DNA of 64,000 nt from an uncultured Eubacteriales bacterium (lineage in GTDB: Bacteria > Bacillota > Clostridia > Oscillospirales > Oscillospiraceae), in the NCBI GenBank assembly GCA_900545925.1, contig URAZ01000007.1, positions 31,425 through 95,424 of the forward strand, written 5' to 3'. A program made the translations under genes and the position numbers. A model generated the notes under the pieces. It saw nothing but the letters and a program-made list of their open reading frames with translations, did no database searches and was not told the DNA's origin. Of the stretch, positions 49,641 through 60,100 are shown piece by piece. How positions within the stretch are numbered: the stretch's first letter is position 1; each line of letters begins with the position of its first letter.

Positions 49641-49697
49641 AGTTCTCCGCAAATTTGCGGCGTCCAAGCGGATGGACAGAGACATCTGCACCTACAG
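49641..49697. repeat. Degenerate head plus palindrome repeat
   Basis: TTCTCCGCAAATTTGCGGCG resembles the TTCGGCGAATTCG head, and GCGGATGGACAGAGACATCTGCACCTACAG (49669-49697) a mutated TAGGGGC-family unit in reverse. Confidence 0.45.
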
Positions 49698-49720
49698 AGA
49701 TTCTGTGTGTTTTTCGTGCA

Positions 49721-49752
49721 AAAGCGGGCTGCCGAGGGCAGCCCGCTGCTTT
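49721..49752. terminator. Bidirectional terminator between tatD and the kinase-like gene
   Basis: AGCGGGCTGCC and GGCAGCCCGCT stem with TTTTTT on the plus and TTTTGC on the minus side. Confidence 0.85.
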
Positions 49753-49757
49753 TTTAT

Positions 49758-50849
49758 TCACAGAAAGTTCCGCACGTTGAATACCTCTGGCGGCAGAACA
49801 TCGGAGAGTTCTACCAGTTCCGGGACGAAGCCGCCGCTGCGGTCAACGGACACGCGCGGAGATTTGAGCAGCGTCCAGTCTGCTGGGTCGCCGACCGGCA
49901 GCGTGAGCAGCGCATCTGTGCCGCTGCCCTTCTGCGACTGCAGCATAACCGAGCCGCCGTGCGCCTGCACGATCGCCTGCACGACTGGCAGACTGAAGCC
50001 AGCGCCGAGGCGCGGATCCTCCGGCACTTCTGGTCTTGCGTAGCGGCAGAATGCGCTGGTCAGGACATCCGTGTCCATGCCCTCGCCATTGTCAGACAGC
50101 CGGATCATGGAACGTCTGCCGAGCCGTGTAAGCGACAGACGCAAAACGCCGTCCGGCGCGGTAAATTTGATTGCGTTGGACAGCAGCGCCAGCAGTGCCC
50201 GGCGCATCTGTCTGCGGTCAATCCAGACGAAAATAGGCGCCTGCGGCAGATCAACCTCCAGCGTTCGGCCTGCCTGCCAGCACAGATCATCTGCGTGCTG
50301 AGACAGTTCCTCCAGAAAATCAACCAGATCAGTCTTTTCCAGCGACAGCGGCAGCCGACCGCGCTGGATAAAACTCAGATCAGTCAAATTTTCCGATGCG
50401 CGCAGCAGCTGGTAGCAGGCGCGGTTGAACACGGCCAGGTTTTGCTGCATCGCAGGGTCCTCGGCCTCGGAAAGAAGCGGGAAAAGCGTTTCCGATACGG
50501 ACAGCAGCGTTGTCAGCGGTGCGGAGATTGACTGCGCGGCGCGGCTGAATGCGGCGAGTTCGTCGCGCGTGTCCCGCGGCGGCAGGAACAGGAGCAGCGC
50601 ACCGTCCAGCGGCTGCGTGTTGGCGCTGACACAGATGCCGCCTGCCAGTACCGGCAATATGGCCGGACGCGTATACAGCGTTTCCGGCAGCGCAGTGTCC
50701 TGCGGCAGATAGGCGCAGAGCGCCGTCCCGGCGGTAAAAAACTCCTGCGCGTGGCAGTTGCATTCCGCGACGGCGCCGTCTTGCACAAGGACGACCGGCT
50801 GGGCTGCTCCGTCGTAGAGCGTGTGAAATTGTTCAGACGAAAGCGTCAT
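49758..50849 (-). CDS. Histidine kinase-like ATPase lacking the phospho-acceptor His
   Basis: The 363-aa soluble protein has a PAS-like N-terminal region (1-92), a dimerisation-type helix pair (about 95-165) and a GHKL ATPase domain with N-box ALLSNAIKFT (N225), G1 LSDNGEGMD (D253) and G2 GAGFSLPVVQAIVQAHGG. In the position of the HisKA block (normally SHELRTPL) it reads SRAAQSISAPL, with Q106 where His should be. It therefore cannot phosphorylate itself in the usual way. No response regulator is nearby. ATG 50849 with GGGAGG 11 bases upstream was chosen; the frame is open for 50 more codons without homology. It could be a partner/regulator of other kinases, or may only bind ATP. Confidence 0.85.
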   Translation of the reverse strand: MTLSSEQFHTLYDGAAQPVVLVQDGAVAECNCHAQEFFTAGTALCAYLPQDTALPETLYTRPAILPVLAGGICVSANTQPLDGALLLFLPPRDTRDELAAFSRAAQSISAPLTTLLSVSETLFPLLSEAEDPAMQQNLAVFNRACYQLLRASENLTDLSFIQRGRLPLSLEKTDLVDFLEELSQHADDLCWQAGRTLEVDLPQAPIFVWIDRRQMRRALLALLSNAIKFTAPDGVLRLSLTRLGRRSMIRLSDNGEGMDTDVLTSAFCRYARPEVPEDPRLGAGFSLPVVQAIVQAHGGSVMLQSQKGSGTDALLTLPVGDPADWTLLKSPRVSVDRSGGFVPELVELSDVLPPEVFNVRNFL

Positions 50850-51003
50850 AGCGCGATCCTCCCTGCTTGTAGCATATGCAGTTTTCGGGGAATAAACAGT
50901 CTCTGGAAGTTCCTGTTTCCCCATCATAGCGGATTCCGTCATAAAAAGCAAGCAAAACCGGAAAAACATTTTTTCCCGTATATTTTGTTCGATGCGCACA
51001 CGA

Positions 51004-51040
51004 AAACACCCCCGCCGCTGTCGCAGCGGCAGGGGTGTTT
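51004..51040 (-). terminator. Terminator of the jag operon
   Basis: ACACCCCCGCCGCTG and CAGCGGCAGGGGTGT stem, followed on the minus strand by TTTTC; 14 bases past the jag stop. Confidence 0.75.
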
Positions 51041-51053
51041 GGCTGAGTCCTGC

Positions 51054-52058
51054 TTATTCCTCTTCCGTCTCCGGGAAGTCCTTCTTAACGGCGGCCTCTG
51101 CCGATTTGTAGCGGCTGTAGGCCACGACAATACGGCGGTTGGGCTCAGTGCCGGTGGAGAAGGTCGTTACGTCAGGATGATCCTGCAGCGCGGCATGGAT
51201 CACATGGCGCTCATAAGCGTTCATCGGTTCGAGCGTGATGTTGCGGCGGTAGCGCGTGACCTTGCCCGCAACCTTCTGCGCAAGGCGCTGCAATGCCTGC
51301 TCGCGCTTGAGGCGGTAGCTTTCGGCATCGACATTGATGCGCACACGCTTGTTCTGGCCGCGGTTGACGGCATAGTTGGTCAGATGCTGGATTGCGTCGA
51401 GCGTCTCGCCGCGGCGGCCAATGAGGATGCCAAGGTTTTCACCCACGAGATCAACCAGATACGTCTCGTCCGCCGTCTTGACGGCGTGCGGCACGGCGTC
51501 GGAGCCCATGTGCTCGAGGAGGCCCTTGATGAAGGTTTCAATGCGCTCTTCCGTGGAGCCGGGCTCTGCGGGCGCGTAGACCTTCGGTTCTGCCGGGACA
51601 GCGGGCTTTTCGGGCTGCTGCGGCTGGCGCGGCTTCTGGTCGCGGCGTTCGGGCTTCGGGCCGCGCTGCTGCTTCGGTGCGCGTTCCTGACGCGGCTGCT
51701 GCGGAGCCTTGGGTGCGGAAGCGCGCGTATCCTGCGGACGGGGCGCTTCGGGCGCAGCCGGTGCGATGACCTTTGGAGCGGCGGGCGCGATCACCTTCGC
51801 ACTGTCCGCGGGCTTGGACTCAGCAGGCTTTTTCGGCTTGCTGCGCGACGCGGAAGACAGGGCGGGCTTGGGCGCTTCATCGGGTGCTTCATAGGTGACC
51901 TTGACGCGCGCGGGCTGTGCGCCGATGCCAAGGAAACCGGATCTCGGGTTTTCCAGAACTTCGACAGAAACGCTGTCACGATCCATATGCAGTTCTTCCA
52001 GAGCCGCTGCAATGGCCAGGTCGATCGTTTTGCCGGTTGCGGTAATAAATTTCTCCAT
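51054..52058 (-). CDS. jag: RNA-binding protein Jag/KhpB (Jag_N, KH, R3H)
   Basis: An RNA-binding protein that pairs with KhpA and affects cell elongation and division in Gram-positives. The 334-aa product has a Jag_N domain (1-52: ITATGKTIDLAIAAALEEL, RSGFLGIGAQPARVKV), a long Pro/Lys/Arg/Gln-rich linker (about 55-185), a KH domain (about 190-260: GILIGRRGETLDAIQHLTN) and an R3H domain (about 265-330: RRNITLEPMNAYERHVIHAAL). It sits directly after yidC (2-bp gap) in the conserved rpmH-rnpA-yidD-yidC-jag order. Confidence 0.96.
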   Translation of the reverse strand: MEKFITATGKTIDLAIAAALEELHMDRDSVSVEVLENPRSGFLGIGAQPARVKVTYEAPDEAPKPALSSASRSKPKKPAESKPADSAKVIAPAAPKVIAPAAPEAPRPQDTRASAPKAPQQPRQERAPKQQRGPKPERRDQKPRQPQQPEKPAVPAEPKVYAPAEPGSTEERIETFIKGLLEHMGSDAVPHAVKTADETYLVDLVGENLGILIGRRGETLDAIQHLTNYAVNRGQNKRVRINVDAESYRLKREQALQRLAQKVAGKVTRYRRNITLEPMNAYERHVIHAALQDHPDVTTFSTGTEPNRRIVVAYSRYKSAEAAVKKDFPETEEE

Positions 52059-52060
52059 AA

Positions 52061-53437
52061 TTACTCCTCTGTCTGTTCTGCGTCAGAGCCGGCAGAACGC
52101 TTTCTGCCGTAGTGAGCAGGATCGTAGGCACGGCCGCGGCTGTACGGGCGCTCCGGGTCGCCGGAAAGCGGCTTCTTCTCCTCGGATTCCTGCACAGGGT
52201 TCTTCTTGGCCTCGTATGCTCTGGCCGCCTTTTCAGCGGCTTCCTTTTCCTGCTGACGAATCTTCTTTTTGCTGACGTTGTCGGTGATGCCGTCGGGGTT
52301 CTGCTCGCGGCGCAGCGCGCGCTGACGCTCTTTTTCGGCCTCTTCGGCGCGGCGCTTGGCGGCGATCTCCTGCTTGGCGGCGTCCTCCTCGTCATAGACC
52401 TTGCGGTAGTGCTTCGTCAGGAAATAATCCTGCACAGCGCCGAACACGGCCTGCGCGATCCAGTAGATGGAGATCGCGGCGGGCATGGAGAAGCCGATCC
52501 AGAGGGACATGAGCGGCATCATGAGCATCATGGTCGCGTTGGTCTGATTGGCGGTCTTGGCGGCGTCCGCGTCCTGCTCACCGTCGGCGTTCGTGGCGAC
52601 CTGGTTGTTCATCTTCTGGCTGATCCACATGGACGCAGCCTGCAGACCGGCGGAAACGACCGGGATCAGGAACAGGCCGATCTCGCTCCAGCCTTCGCAG
52701 TCCCAGAAGCGGAACGAGGGAATACCGGCCAGGTCGATGCCGAGGAACTGGAAGTTCATGGCCTGCAGATTGGCGTTCGCCGTAACGGCCAGGGACTTGA
52801 GTTCTTCCATATAATCGCCGATATGACCGGCGGCGGCAAGCTGAGCGTAGTAGCTGTTTTTGCCGAGATTCTCACCGCTGGCCTGAATGAAGGCGACGAT
52901 GGCCTCCGAAATGGAGCGGGAGTTGTGCATCATGTAGGTGATAGGCTCACGGATGACGTAGTAAAGCGGAAGCAGAATGATCAGCGGGATGAACGACCAC
53001 AGGCAGCCGCCGCCCATGGACACGCCCTCTTCCTTGTACATCTGCTGGACAGCCAGCTGGTATTTCTGCTTATCGTCGCCGTATTTGGCCTCAAGGGCCT
53101 TGACCTGCGGCGACAGGCGGGACATTTTGAGCATGCTCTTCTTGCTCTTGACCGACATCGGCAGCAGCACCAGCTTGACGATCAGCGAGAACAGAATCAG
53201 CGCCAGACCGTAGTTGTTGGTGAAGGTATACAGCCAGTCGAGCAGATAGCCGAACGGGACACGGATGAGATCGGACAGGCCGGTTGTGTCTTTCGTCTCG
53301 GCAGCGGCAGCCTCGGCCGCAGCGGTGGGCTCCATGTCCACATATTTATCGTTCGTGCTGACCGCACCGGCGGCACAGCCGGCCATGGACAGCACGAGCA
53401 CGGCGGCAAGGACCCAGATCAGGACTTTTTTCTTCAT
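52061..53437 (-). CDS. yidC: Membrane protein insertase YidC
   Basis: YidC/SpoIIIJ inserts and folds membrane proteins. The 458-aa product has a lipoprotein-type signal (VLSMAGCAAG, Cys about 22), then the five conserved helices (about 60-340: LLDWLYTFTNNYGLALILFS, SMGGGCLWSFIPLIILLPLYY and so on) with an added cytoplasmic Glu/Lys-rich tail (about 345-458, EEAEKERQRALRREQN). The insert in the second periplasmic loop (about 175-235) is longer than in Bacillus. ATG 53437 has GGAGGAAA upstream. It lies between yidD and jag. Confidence 0.96.
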   Translation of the reverse strand: MKKKVLIWVLAAVLVLSMAGCAAGAVSTNDKYVDMEPTAAAEAAAAETKDTTGLSDLIRVPFGYLLDWLYTFTNNYGLALILFSLIVKLVLLPMSVKSKKSMLKMSRLSPQVKALEAKYGDDKQKYQLAVQQMYKEEGVSMGGGCLWSFIPLIILLPLYYVIREPITYMMHNSRSISEAIVAFIQASGENLGKNSYYAQLAAAGHIGDYMEELKSLAVTANANLQAMNFQFLGIDLAGIPSFRFWDCEGWSEIGLFLIPVVSAGLQAASMWISQKMNNQVATNADGEQDADAAKTANQTNATMMLMMPLMSLWIGFSMPAAISIYWIAQAVFGAVQDYFLTKHYRKVYDEEDAAKQEIAAKRRAEEAEKERQRALRREQNPDGITDNVSKKKIRQQEKEAAEKAARAYEAKKNPVQESEEKKPLSGDPERPYSRGRAYDPAHYGRKRSAGSDAEQTEE

Positions 53438-53497
53438 TGTTTTCCTCCAAGTGTGATGGGGATACGCGTTCAGACAACGGGAAAAAACCACGCTGCC

Positions 53498-53710
53498 CTA
53501 CGGCACCGGGTCAAAATAGTCTCCCTTATAAAAGGGATTGCACCGCAGCAGCCGCTTCAGCGCCAGCCAGCCGCCCTTGAGCGCCCCGTATTTTGTAATC
53601 GCCTCGAGCGCATACTGCGAACAGGTCGGTGAAAACCGGCACCGGCGCGGAAGGCCCGGGGAGATATGCTTCTGATACAGGCGGATGAGAAGCAGGAGCA
53701 CGCGCTTCAC
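53498..53710 (-). CDS. yidD: Membrane protein insertion efficiency factor YidD
   Basis: A small amphipathic protein that assists YidC. The 70-aa product has the family pattern: hydrophobic start MKRVLLLLIRLYQKHISPGL, RRCRFSPTCSQYALEAITKYG, then LKRLLRCNPFYKGDYFDPVP. Its start overlaps the rnpA stop by 4 bp (ATGA), so translation is coupled. yidC starts 60 bases downstream. Confidence 0.97.
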   Translation of the reverse strand: MKRVLLLLIRLYQKHISPGLPRRCRFSPTCSQYALEAITKYGALKGGWLALKRLLRCNPFYKGDYFDPVP

Positions 53711-54054
53711 AGCGTGTTCTCCGTCAGCAGGCCGAGCTTTGCGGCAAGCGAAAGATAGGCGTGCTCCAGCACCGCGTAATCCGCGCCGATGGCGCGTGAC
53801 CGTGCGACGACGACAAGATCATATCCAGGGACAAACGAAGCCTCGTGCAGCCGGTAAATTTCACGCAGCTGACGGCGCAGGTGGTTGCGCTGCACGGCAT
53901 GGGCCAGCTTTGCGCTGACGGTCAGACCGATGCGGTTCGCCTGCGAGCCGTTTTTCCGGCAGTAGAGCACGAGATAGCCGTTGGCCGCACTCTGCCCTTT
54001 GCGGTAGAGGCGGCGGAAGATATGATTGAACTTCAACGAGGAAGAAAACTGCAT
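53707..54054 (-). CDS. rnpA: Ribonuclease P protein component
   Basis: RnpA helps the RNase P RNA to cleave tRNA 5' leaders. The 115-aa product has the N-terminal LKFNHIFRRLYRKGQSAANG, the central NRIGLTVSAKLAHAVQRN and the RNHLRRQLREIYR motif (RNR box). ATG 54054 has GGTGGG upstream; a frame extending back through the rpmH gene was rejected. It lies 112 bases after rpmH in one operon. The RNase P RNA gene is not in the window. Confidence 0.95.
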   Translation of the reverse strand: MQFSSSLKFNHIFRRLYRKGQSAANGYLVLYCRKNGSQANRIGLTVSAKLAHAVQRNHLRRQLREIYRLHEASFVPGYDLVVVARSRAIGADYAVLEHAYLSLAAKLGLLTENTL

Positions 54055-54166
54055 AAACGCCCACCTTCGGGTAACTGTGCTGATTTCGTTACATAAACAG
54101 ATGGGGCGAACAGAACTGCTTCCATTCACCCCGAATGTATGTGTGCTGCGGTGTAGGCGCGTCAGA

Positions 54167-54307
54167 TTACGCAGAGAGCTTTGCTCTGCCCTTGGCGCGG
54201 CGACGGGCGAGGACCTTGCGGCCGTTGGCGGTAGCCATTCTCTTTCTGAAGCCATGCACCTTGGATCTGTGACGCTTTCTGGGCTGATAGGTACGAACAG
54301 TTGCCAT
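54167..54307 (-). CDS. rpmH: 50S ribosomal protein L34
   Basis: The 46-aa product begins MATVRTYQPRKRHRSKVHGF and ends RRRAKGRAKLSA. It is the full length of L34 and almost half Arg/Lys. An SD (AGGAGG) lies eight bases before ATG 54307. It heads the cluster rpmH-rnpA-yidD-yidC-jag under a strong promoter. In most bacteria dnaA lies divergently upstream; here it is asnA. Confidence 0.97.
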   Translation of the reverse strand: MATVRTYQPRKRHRSKVHGFRKRMATANGRKVLARRRAKGRAKLSA

Positions 54308-54411
54308 GGAATCTACACCTCCTGTAAAAATATGCTCAACAGCGGACGCCGGTACAGCCTCCGCCGCAGCGAGTCAAAAATTTAGCTGCTCCTATGGAGC
54401 ATACGATAAGT

Positions 54412-54441
54412 ATTATAGCCGATACCCCCTTGATTTGTCAA
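54412..54441 (-). promoter_or_regulatory. Promoter of rpmH cluster
   Basis: On the minus strand TTGACA (54441-54436) and TATAAT (54417-54412) with 18 bases between, a near-consensus promoter. A leader of about 100 bases follows. Confidence 0.85.
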
Positions 54442-54506
54442 TCTTTTTTTGCATTTTTGCGCAGGCTTCTGTTTTGGTAAAAAGTTTGCATATTTCCGCA
54501 CTGTAC

Positions 54507-54535
54507 TTGCATGAAGGCGGAATTTGGTGTATAAT
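54507..54535 (+). promoter_or_regulatory. Promoter of asnA-asnS
   Basis: TTGCAT and TATAAT with a 17-base spacer; start point about 54542, leader only about 37 bases, so there is no room for a T-box. Confidence 0.8.
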
Positions 54536-54578
54536 ACTTTGTAAATTTTTGAACGCTATATGAAAGCGAGGCTTCCCC

Positions 54579-55586
54579 ATGAGCAAGGTCTTCATCCCAG
54601 AGGGCTACCGCGCCCCCTTGTCCGTCTACGAACTGCAGCGCGCGATCGAATTCATCAAGAGCAATTTCCAGACGAATCTGTCCAACGCGCTCAATCTGCG
54701 CCGCGTGTCCGCGCCGCTGTTCGTAGAGGAGGCCTCCGGCCTGAACGACAACTTAAACGGCTACGAGCGGCCTGTCAGTTTTGACATTCCCGACGTGCAC
54801 GCCGAGGCGCAGGTCGTCCATTCGCTTGCGAAGTGGAAGCGGCTGGCGCTGAAGCGCTACCAGTTCAACGTCGGCAAGGGCCTGTTTACCGATATGAATG
54901 CCATCCGCCGCGACGAAGAGGTAGACAACCTCCATTCCGTCTACGTCGATCAGTGGGACTGGGAAAAGGTCATTGCCCGCGAGGATCGGAACACGGACTA
55001 TTTAAAACGCACCGTGCGCGATATTGTCGGCGCCGTCTGCGAGACGAACGACGCGCTGGGCGTTGCGTTCCCGAGCCTGCACACAAAACTTGACCGCGAG
55101 GTGTTCTTCATCACCACGCAGGAATTGGAGGATATGTACCCGGACAAGACCCCCAAGGAGCGCGAGAACGAAATTTTGCGCCAGCACCACACGGTCTTTC
55201 TCATGCAGATCGGCGGCAAGTTAAAATCCGGCAAGCCGCATGACGGCCGCGCGCCCGACTATGACGACTGGGATCTCAACGGCGATATCCTGATGTGGAA
55301 CCCGGTGCTGCAGTGCGCGTTTGAAATTTCCTCGATGGGCATCCGCGTGGACGAGAAATCGCTTGACCGGCAGCTGACGCTTGCCGGGTGCGACGACCGG
55401 CGGAGCCTGCCGTTCCACAAAATGCTTTTAAGCGGGGAACTGCCGCTGACCATGGGCGGCGGCATCGGCCAGAGCCGTCTGTGCATGCTTATGATCGGCG
55501 CCTGCCATATTGGCGAGGTGCAGTCGAGCATCTGGGACAAGGCTACAACGGATGCCTGCCGCGACGCAGGTATTCTGCTTCTGTAA
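54579..55586 (+). CDS. asnA: Aspartate--ammonia ligase (asparagine synthetase A)
   Basis: AsnA makes asparagine from aspartate, ammonia and ATP. The 335-aa product has the length and pattern of the family, which resembles class II synthetase cores: FIKSNFQTNLSNALNLRRVS, SFDIPDVHAEAQVVHSLAKW, DMNAIRRDEE, the central DWEKVIAREDRN and the C-terminal GGGIGQSRLCMLMIGACHIGE. SD AAAGCGAGG precedes ATG 54579. asnS follows 39 bases later, so synthesis and tRNA charging of Asn are encoded together. Confidence 0.97.
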   Translation: MSKVFIPEGYRAPLSVYELQRAIEFIKSNFQTNLSNALNLRRVSAPLFVEEASGLNDNLNGYERPVSFDIPDVHAEAQVVHSLAKWKRLALKRYQFNVGKGLFTDMNAIRRDEEVDNLHSVYVDQWDWEKVIAREDRNTDYLKRTVRDIVGAVCETNDALGVAFPSLHTKLDREVFFITTQELEDMYPDKTPKERENEILRQHHTVFLMQIGGKLKSGKPHDGRAPDYDDWDLNGDILMWNPVLQCAFEISSMGIRVDEKSLDRQLTLAGCDDRRSLPFHKMLLSGELPLTMGGGIGQSRLCMLMIGACHIGEVQSSIWDKATTDACRDAGILLL

Positions 55587-55625
55587 ATTACACAACATTA
55601 TAAATACAAGAGAGGATCGATCACT

Positions 55626-57020
<1,395 letters not shown>

Positions 57021-57039
57021 TGCTTCTTTAACACGCAAC

Positions 57040-57074
57040 CGCCCCGCCGGCATAGCCGGTGGGGCGATTCTTTT
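57040..57074 (+). terminator. Terminator of asnA-asnS
   Basis: CGCCCCGCCGG and CCGGTGGGGCG stem followed by ATTCTTTT. Confidence 0.8.
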
Positions 57075-57108
57075 ATCCCCAGCGATTATACAGACTGCCA
57101 GGAGCGGT

Positions 57109-60100
57109 TCAGTTTAACTCCACACGCGGGCAGACCGGGATGAAGCGACTGTCTATCAGATAGCAGCGGACGACTGCCGCGTCGGCAAAGAGCGCAGCTG
57201 TGACAGTTGTGCTTTCGCCTGCTTCTGCCGTGAACGGGACAGCTTGGCAGTCAAGCATCCGCCCGTCTGCATCGTAGGCAACGGCAAACAGAGTAAGCTG
57301 GAAGATGATTGCTGCGTCGTTTTTGACTGTCGCTGTTACGCCGTCCGCACTTTTTGCGGCGTTCAGCGTCAGTACCGACTGCCCGGCCAGCGGGACCGCA
57401 TCACCGGGGATAACGTGGTCTTTCCAGATCGGGGTGTCCAGAAGCTGGGCCAGTTCCTCCTGATCCCAGACGATTTTTGCGCCTGCGTACAGGTCCGCAG
57501 CCGGAATATCCGCTGCAGTCAATGTATCGCCGGTTTGCACCAGTATCAGCTGGTCGTCCACACCGTTTACGCGGAAAACGACCGTTTTCCACATGGCCGG
57601 ATTGGGCCGCCAGTCTGCGTACAGAATTTGGTCTTCTGTGACCGCCGTGTCAAAACTCCACGGTTCGGTGCAGGCTTCGTCGGCAAACCAGCCGTGGAAG
57701 AGATAGCCGTTATATTCCGGCTCGTCCGGAACAACTGCGGTCTGGCCGGACTGCACGAACTGCGTCGGCGTCTGGCTGCCGCCTCTGGCGTCGAAGACAA
57801 CTGCATACCCAAGGCTCACGCTGGCAAGCGTTTCGCTGCCGCGCGTGATCTCGCAGGTTTTGTCAGACGCATCTGCCTGCAGCGTAACGGCGCTGCTGCC
57901 AAGCGGCAGCGTCTGCGTCTGCTCCTTGAGTCCGGACGAGAGCGTCAGTTCGGCCTGCGTCTCCTGCTGGGAGGTCACGCTGACTGCGCCGTTTTCCAGT
58001 CTGGCGGTAAAGCCCGTCGTTTCGCCGGAGACGGTCACGCCGTCGGCCGCGATCTGGCTGCCGTTATACGCGGAGGTCAGCGTCTGCGCAGCGGAGGCGT
58101 CGGTCTTTGTCGTCAGCGTTCCGGTGCTGCTCAGCGTGACGGAAGCCGGAGCGGCAGACGTGAGCGAATGGAAGAAGCCGTTTGCATCATCGTCATATAG
58201 AAGGTCGAGCGTGTATTCCTCACCCGCTCCGCCGGACGGCGTGATGGTATACGCGCCGGTCTCCAGTGCGGGCAGCAGCGTCACGAAGGACAGGGCAAAG
58301 CCCGGTTCCCCCTCACCGCCGAGCACAGTCAGACCGAGCGCATCCTCCCCAACGATCTCGCCGCCTGTCACGGTGGTTGAGTTTGTGCCGTTGGAAACGG
58401 TAAACGAATCGAAACTGGTCGTCAGACGGTAGCTGGCTGCGGCAGAAGCCTTGCCTTGATTGGAATGCAGCACATATTGCATGTCAAGAAAATCGTCAAC
58501 CGTTAATGTGCTTTTGACAGTTATTTTACCATGATCTTTCCATTTGCTTTCCCATGCTGTGCATTCTTTTGTATAGGTAGAACCGTTTTCGTAAATTGTC
58601 ATTTGAAATGGTTGACTGTTAGACAACGCACAGTCGTAAATTTGGATCGTGTATGTGTGCGTATCCGAGTTATATTGCATGTCATACGCAACAAGTGCGT
58701 GGCCGCATGAATCTTCAAAAGAGATCGTAAACAAAACCGGCCTGCCATTTTCTTTCTTGATTGTGTCAATAAGATTTTTCAGGTTGATGCTTTCATTCGT
58801 TTTATATCTATCCCGCGCATCCTTGACAAAGCCGACATTTTGCATAAGCTGATAGAAATTGATGAGACTTTCAACCTTTCCTACGTCTTGCGTGCCATTT
58901 TCATTGATGACAATATTCATTTTGCTGATACTGTTGACCCCGTAACGCCGCGGATTGATAATACCACTGTTGGCAAGCAGCACAGCGCTTGCCATGCCAA
59001 AGCATGAACCACTCCAATGTGCGTTCCGTCTCTTGGCCAGTAATTCTGAGACGGCCTCGCTTTTAACGTTTTTCAGCAAATGGGCATAATCACTGTCTGA
59101 AATCTCATAGCGATATTTTTCTTTCTCTTGATTTGACAGATTTTTATAATTCGGCGTACAGAAATATCGGCTGCTGTTTGTAAATGGAAAAACGCATTCG
59201 GGCAGCGTGAAGCCAGCCTCTCTTTCCCATTTTGCATATAATGTAATATTACCCGTGATAATATTAAGGAAGAAATTCCAAGGGTTTCCTGAACAGTTCT
59301 TGTTTGCATACCAGCCCTGAAACCGGAAGCCTATACGAAGTGGTATTTTTCTAAACGGAATCAAAAAGCCGGCCAGCAGTCCGGAGACTTTTTCCGGCGT
59401 GCTGCCGGGGAAATTTGCATCAAATGTAACGGTATATGTGTTGTTTCCTTCCTTCGACAGATTTCCGTTCCCATCACTGTAGACCCGGTACAGTTCTCCG
59501 TAGCCGCTGTTGTTATATTTTGTGATATTGCTGCTAAGTGCGCGGACGTGGAAGAAATAGTATCCGGCAGTTGTAAGAATGTCTCTATTGTGTGAGTTTC
59601 TGGCGATATCAAGTTCTGTTCCGTCATGGCTCCACCACGTCGAACCGAACCAGTTGATTTCACCGTCTGCTGTTTCGGAGAAGCCTTTTTCCACAAAATA
59701 TCCACCTGCTCTGGCTACTGCGGACCAATGCAGTGTTGTTCCGTCAAGATAAATGCCGGTCGGCACATCCAGTGCCTGATTGGGGCGGTAATAGGGCCAC
59801 CAGTCGGAATATGCGATATCACTGTTTCGGCTTGGATTGTCAAGATCGAGTGCCTGTACACTGAACTGGTATTTTCCACTGCTTTCAATGTGTGTCCGGA
59901 AACCGTCTATATGATAGGATGTTGCGTCCGAATCCACGCTCCAGCGTGAACTCCAGACTACGTTTTTGGAAGCATCATAGAAAACAATGTTATAGTCTGT
60001 TACGGAATTTTTTGCATCGTCCCAGCTGATGCAGCTGGGATAGACCTCTTGCAGATAGGTAACTCCGTTGCGCTTCTCCGTATATTTTTTAGGCTCCTTT

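Noticed and set aside
54308..54578. Replication origin next to rpmH
   Set aside because: No dnaA, no cluster of TTATCCACA-type boxes and no AT-rich unwinding repeats; the gap is filled by two promoters and leaders.
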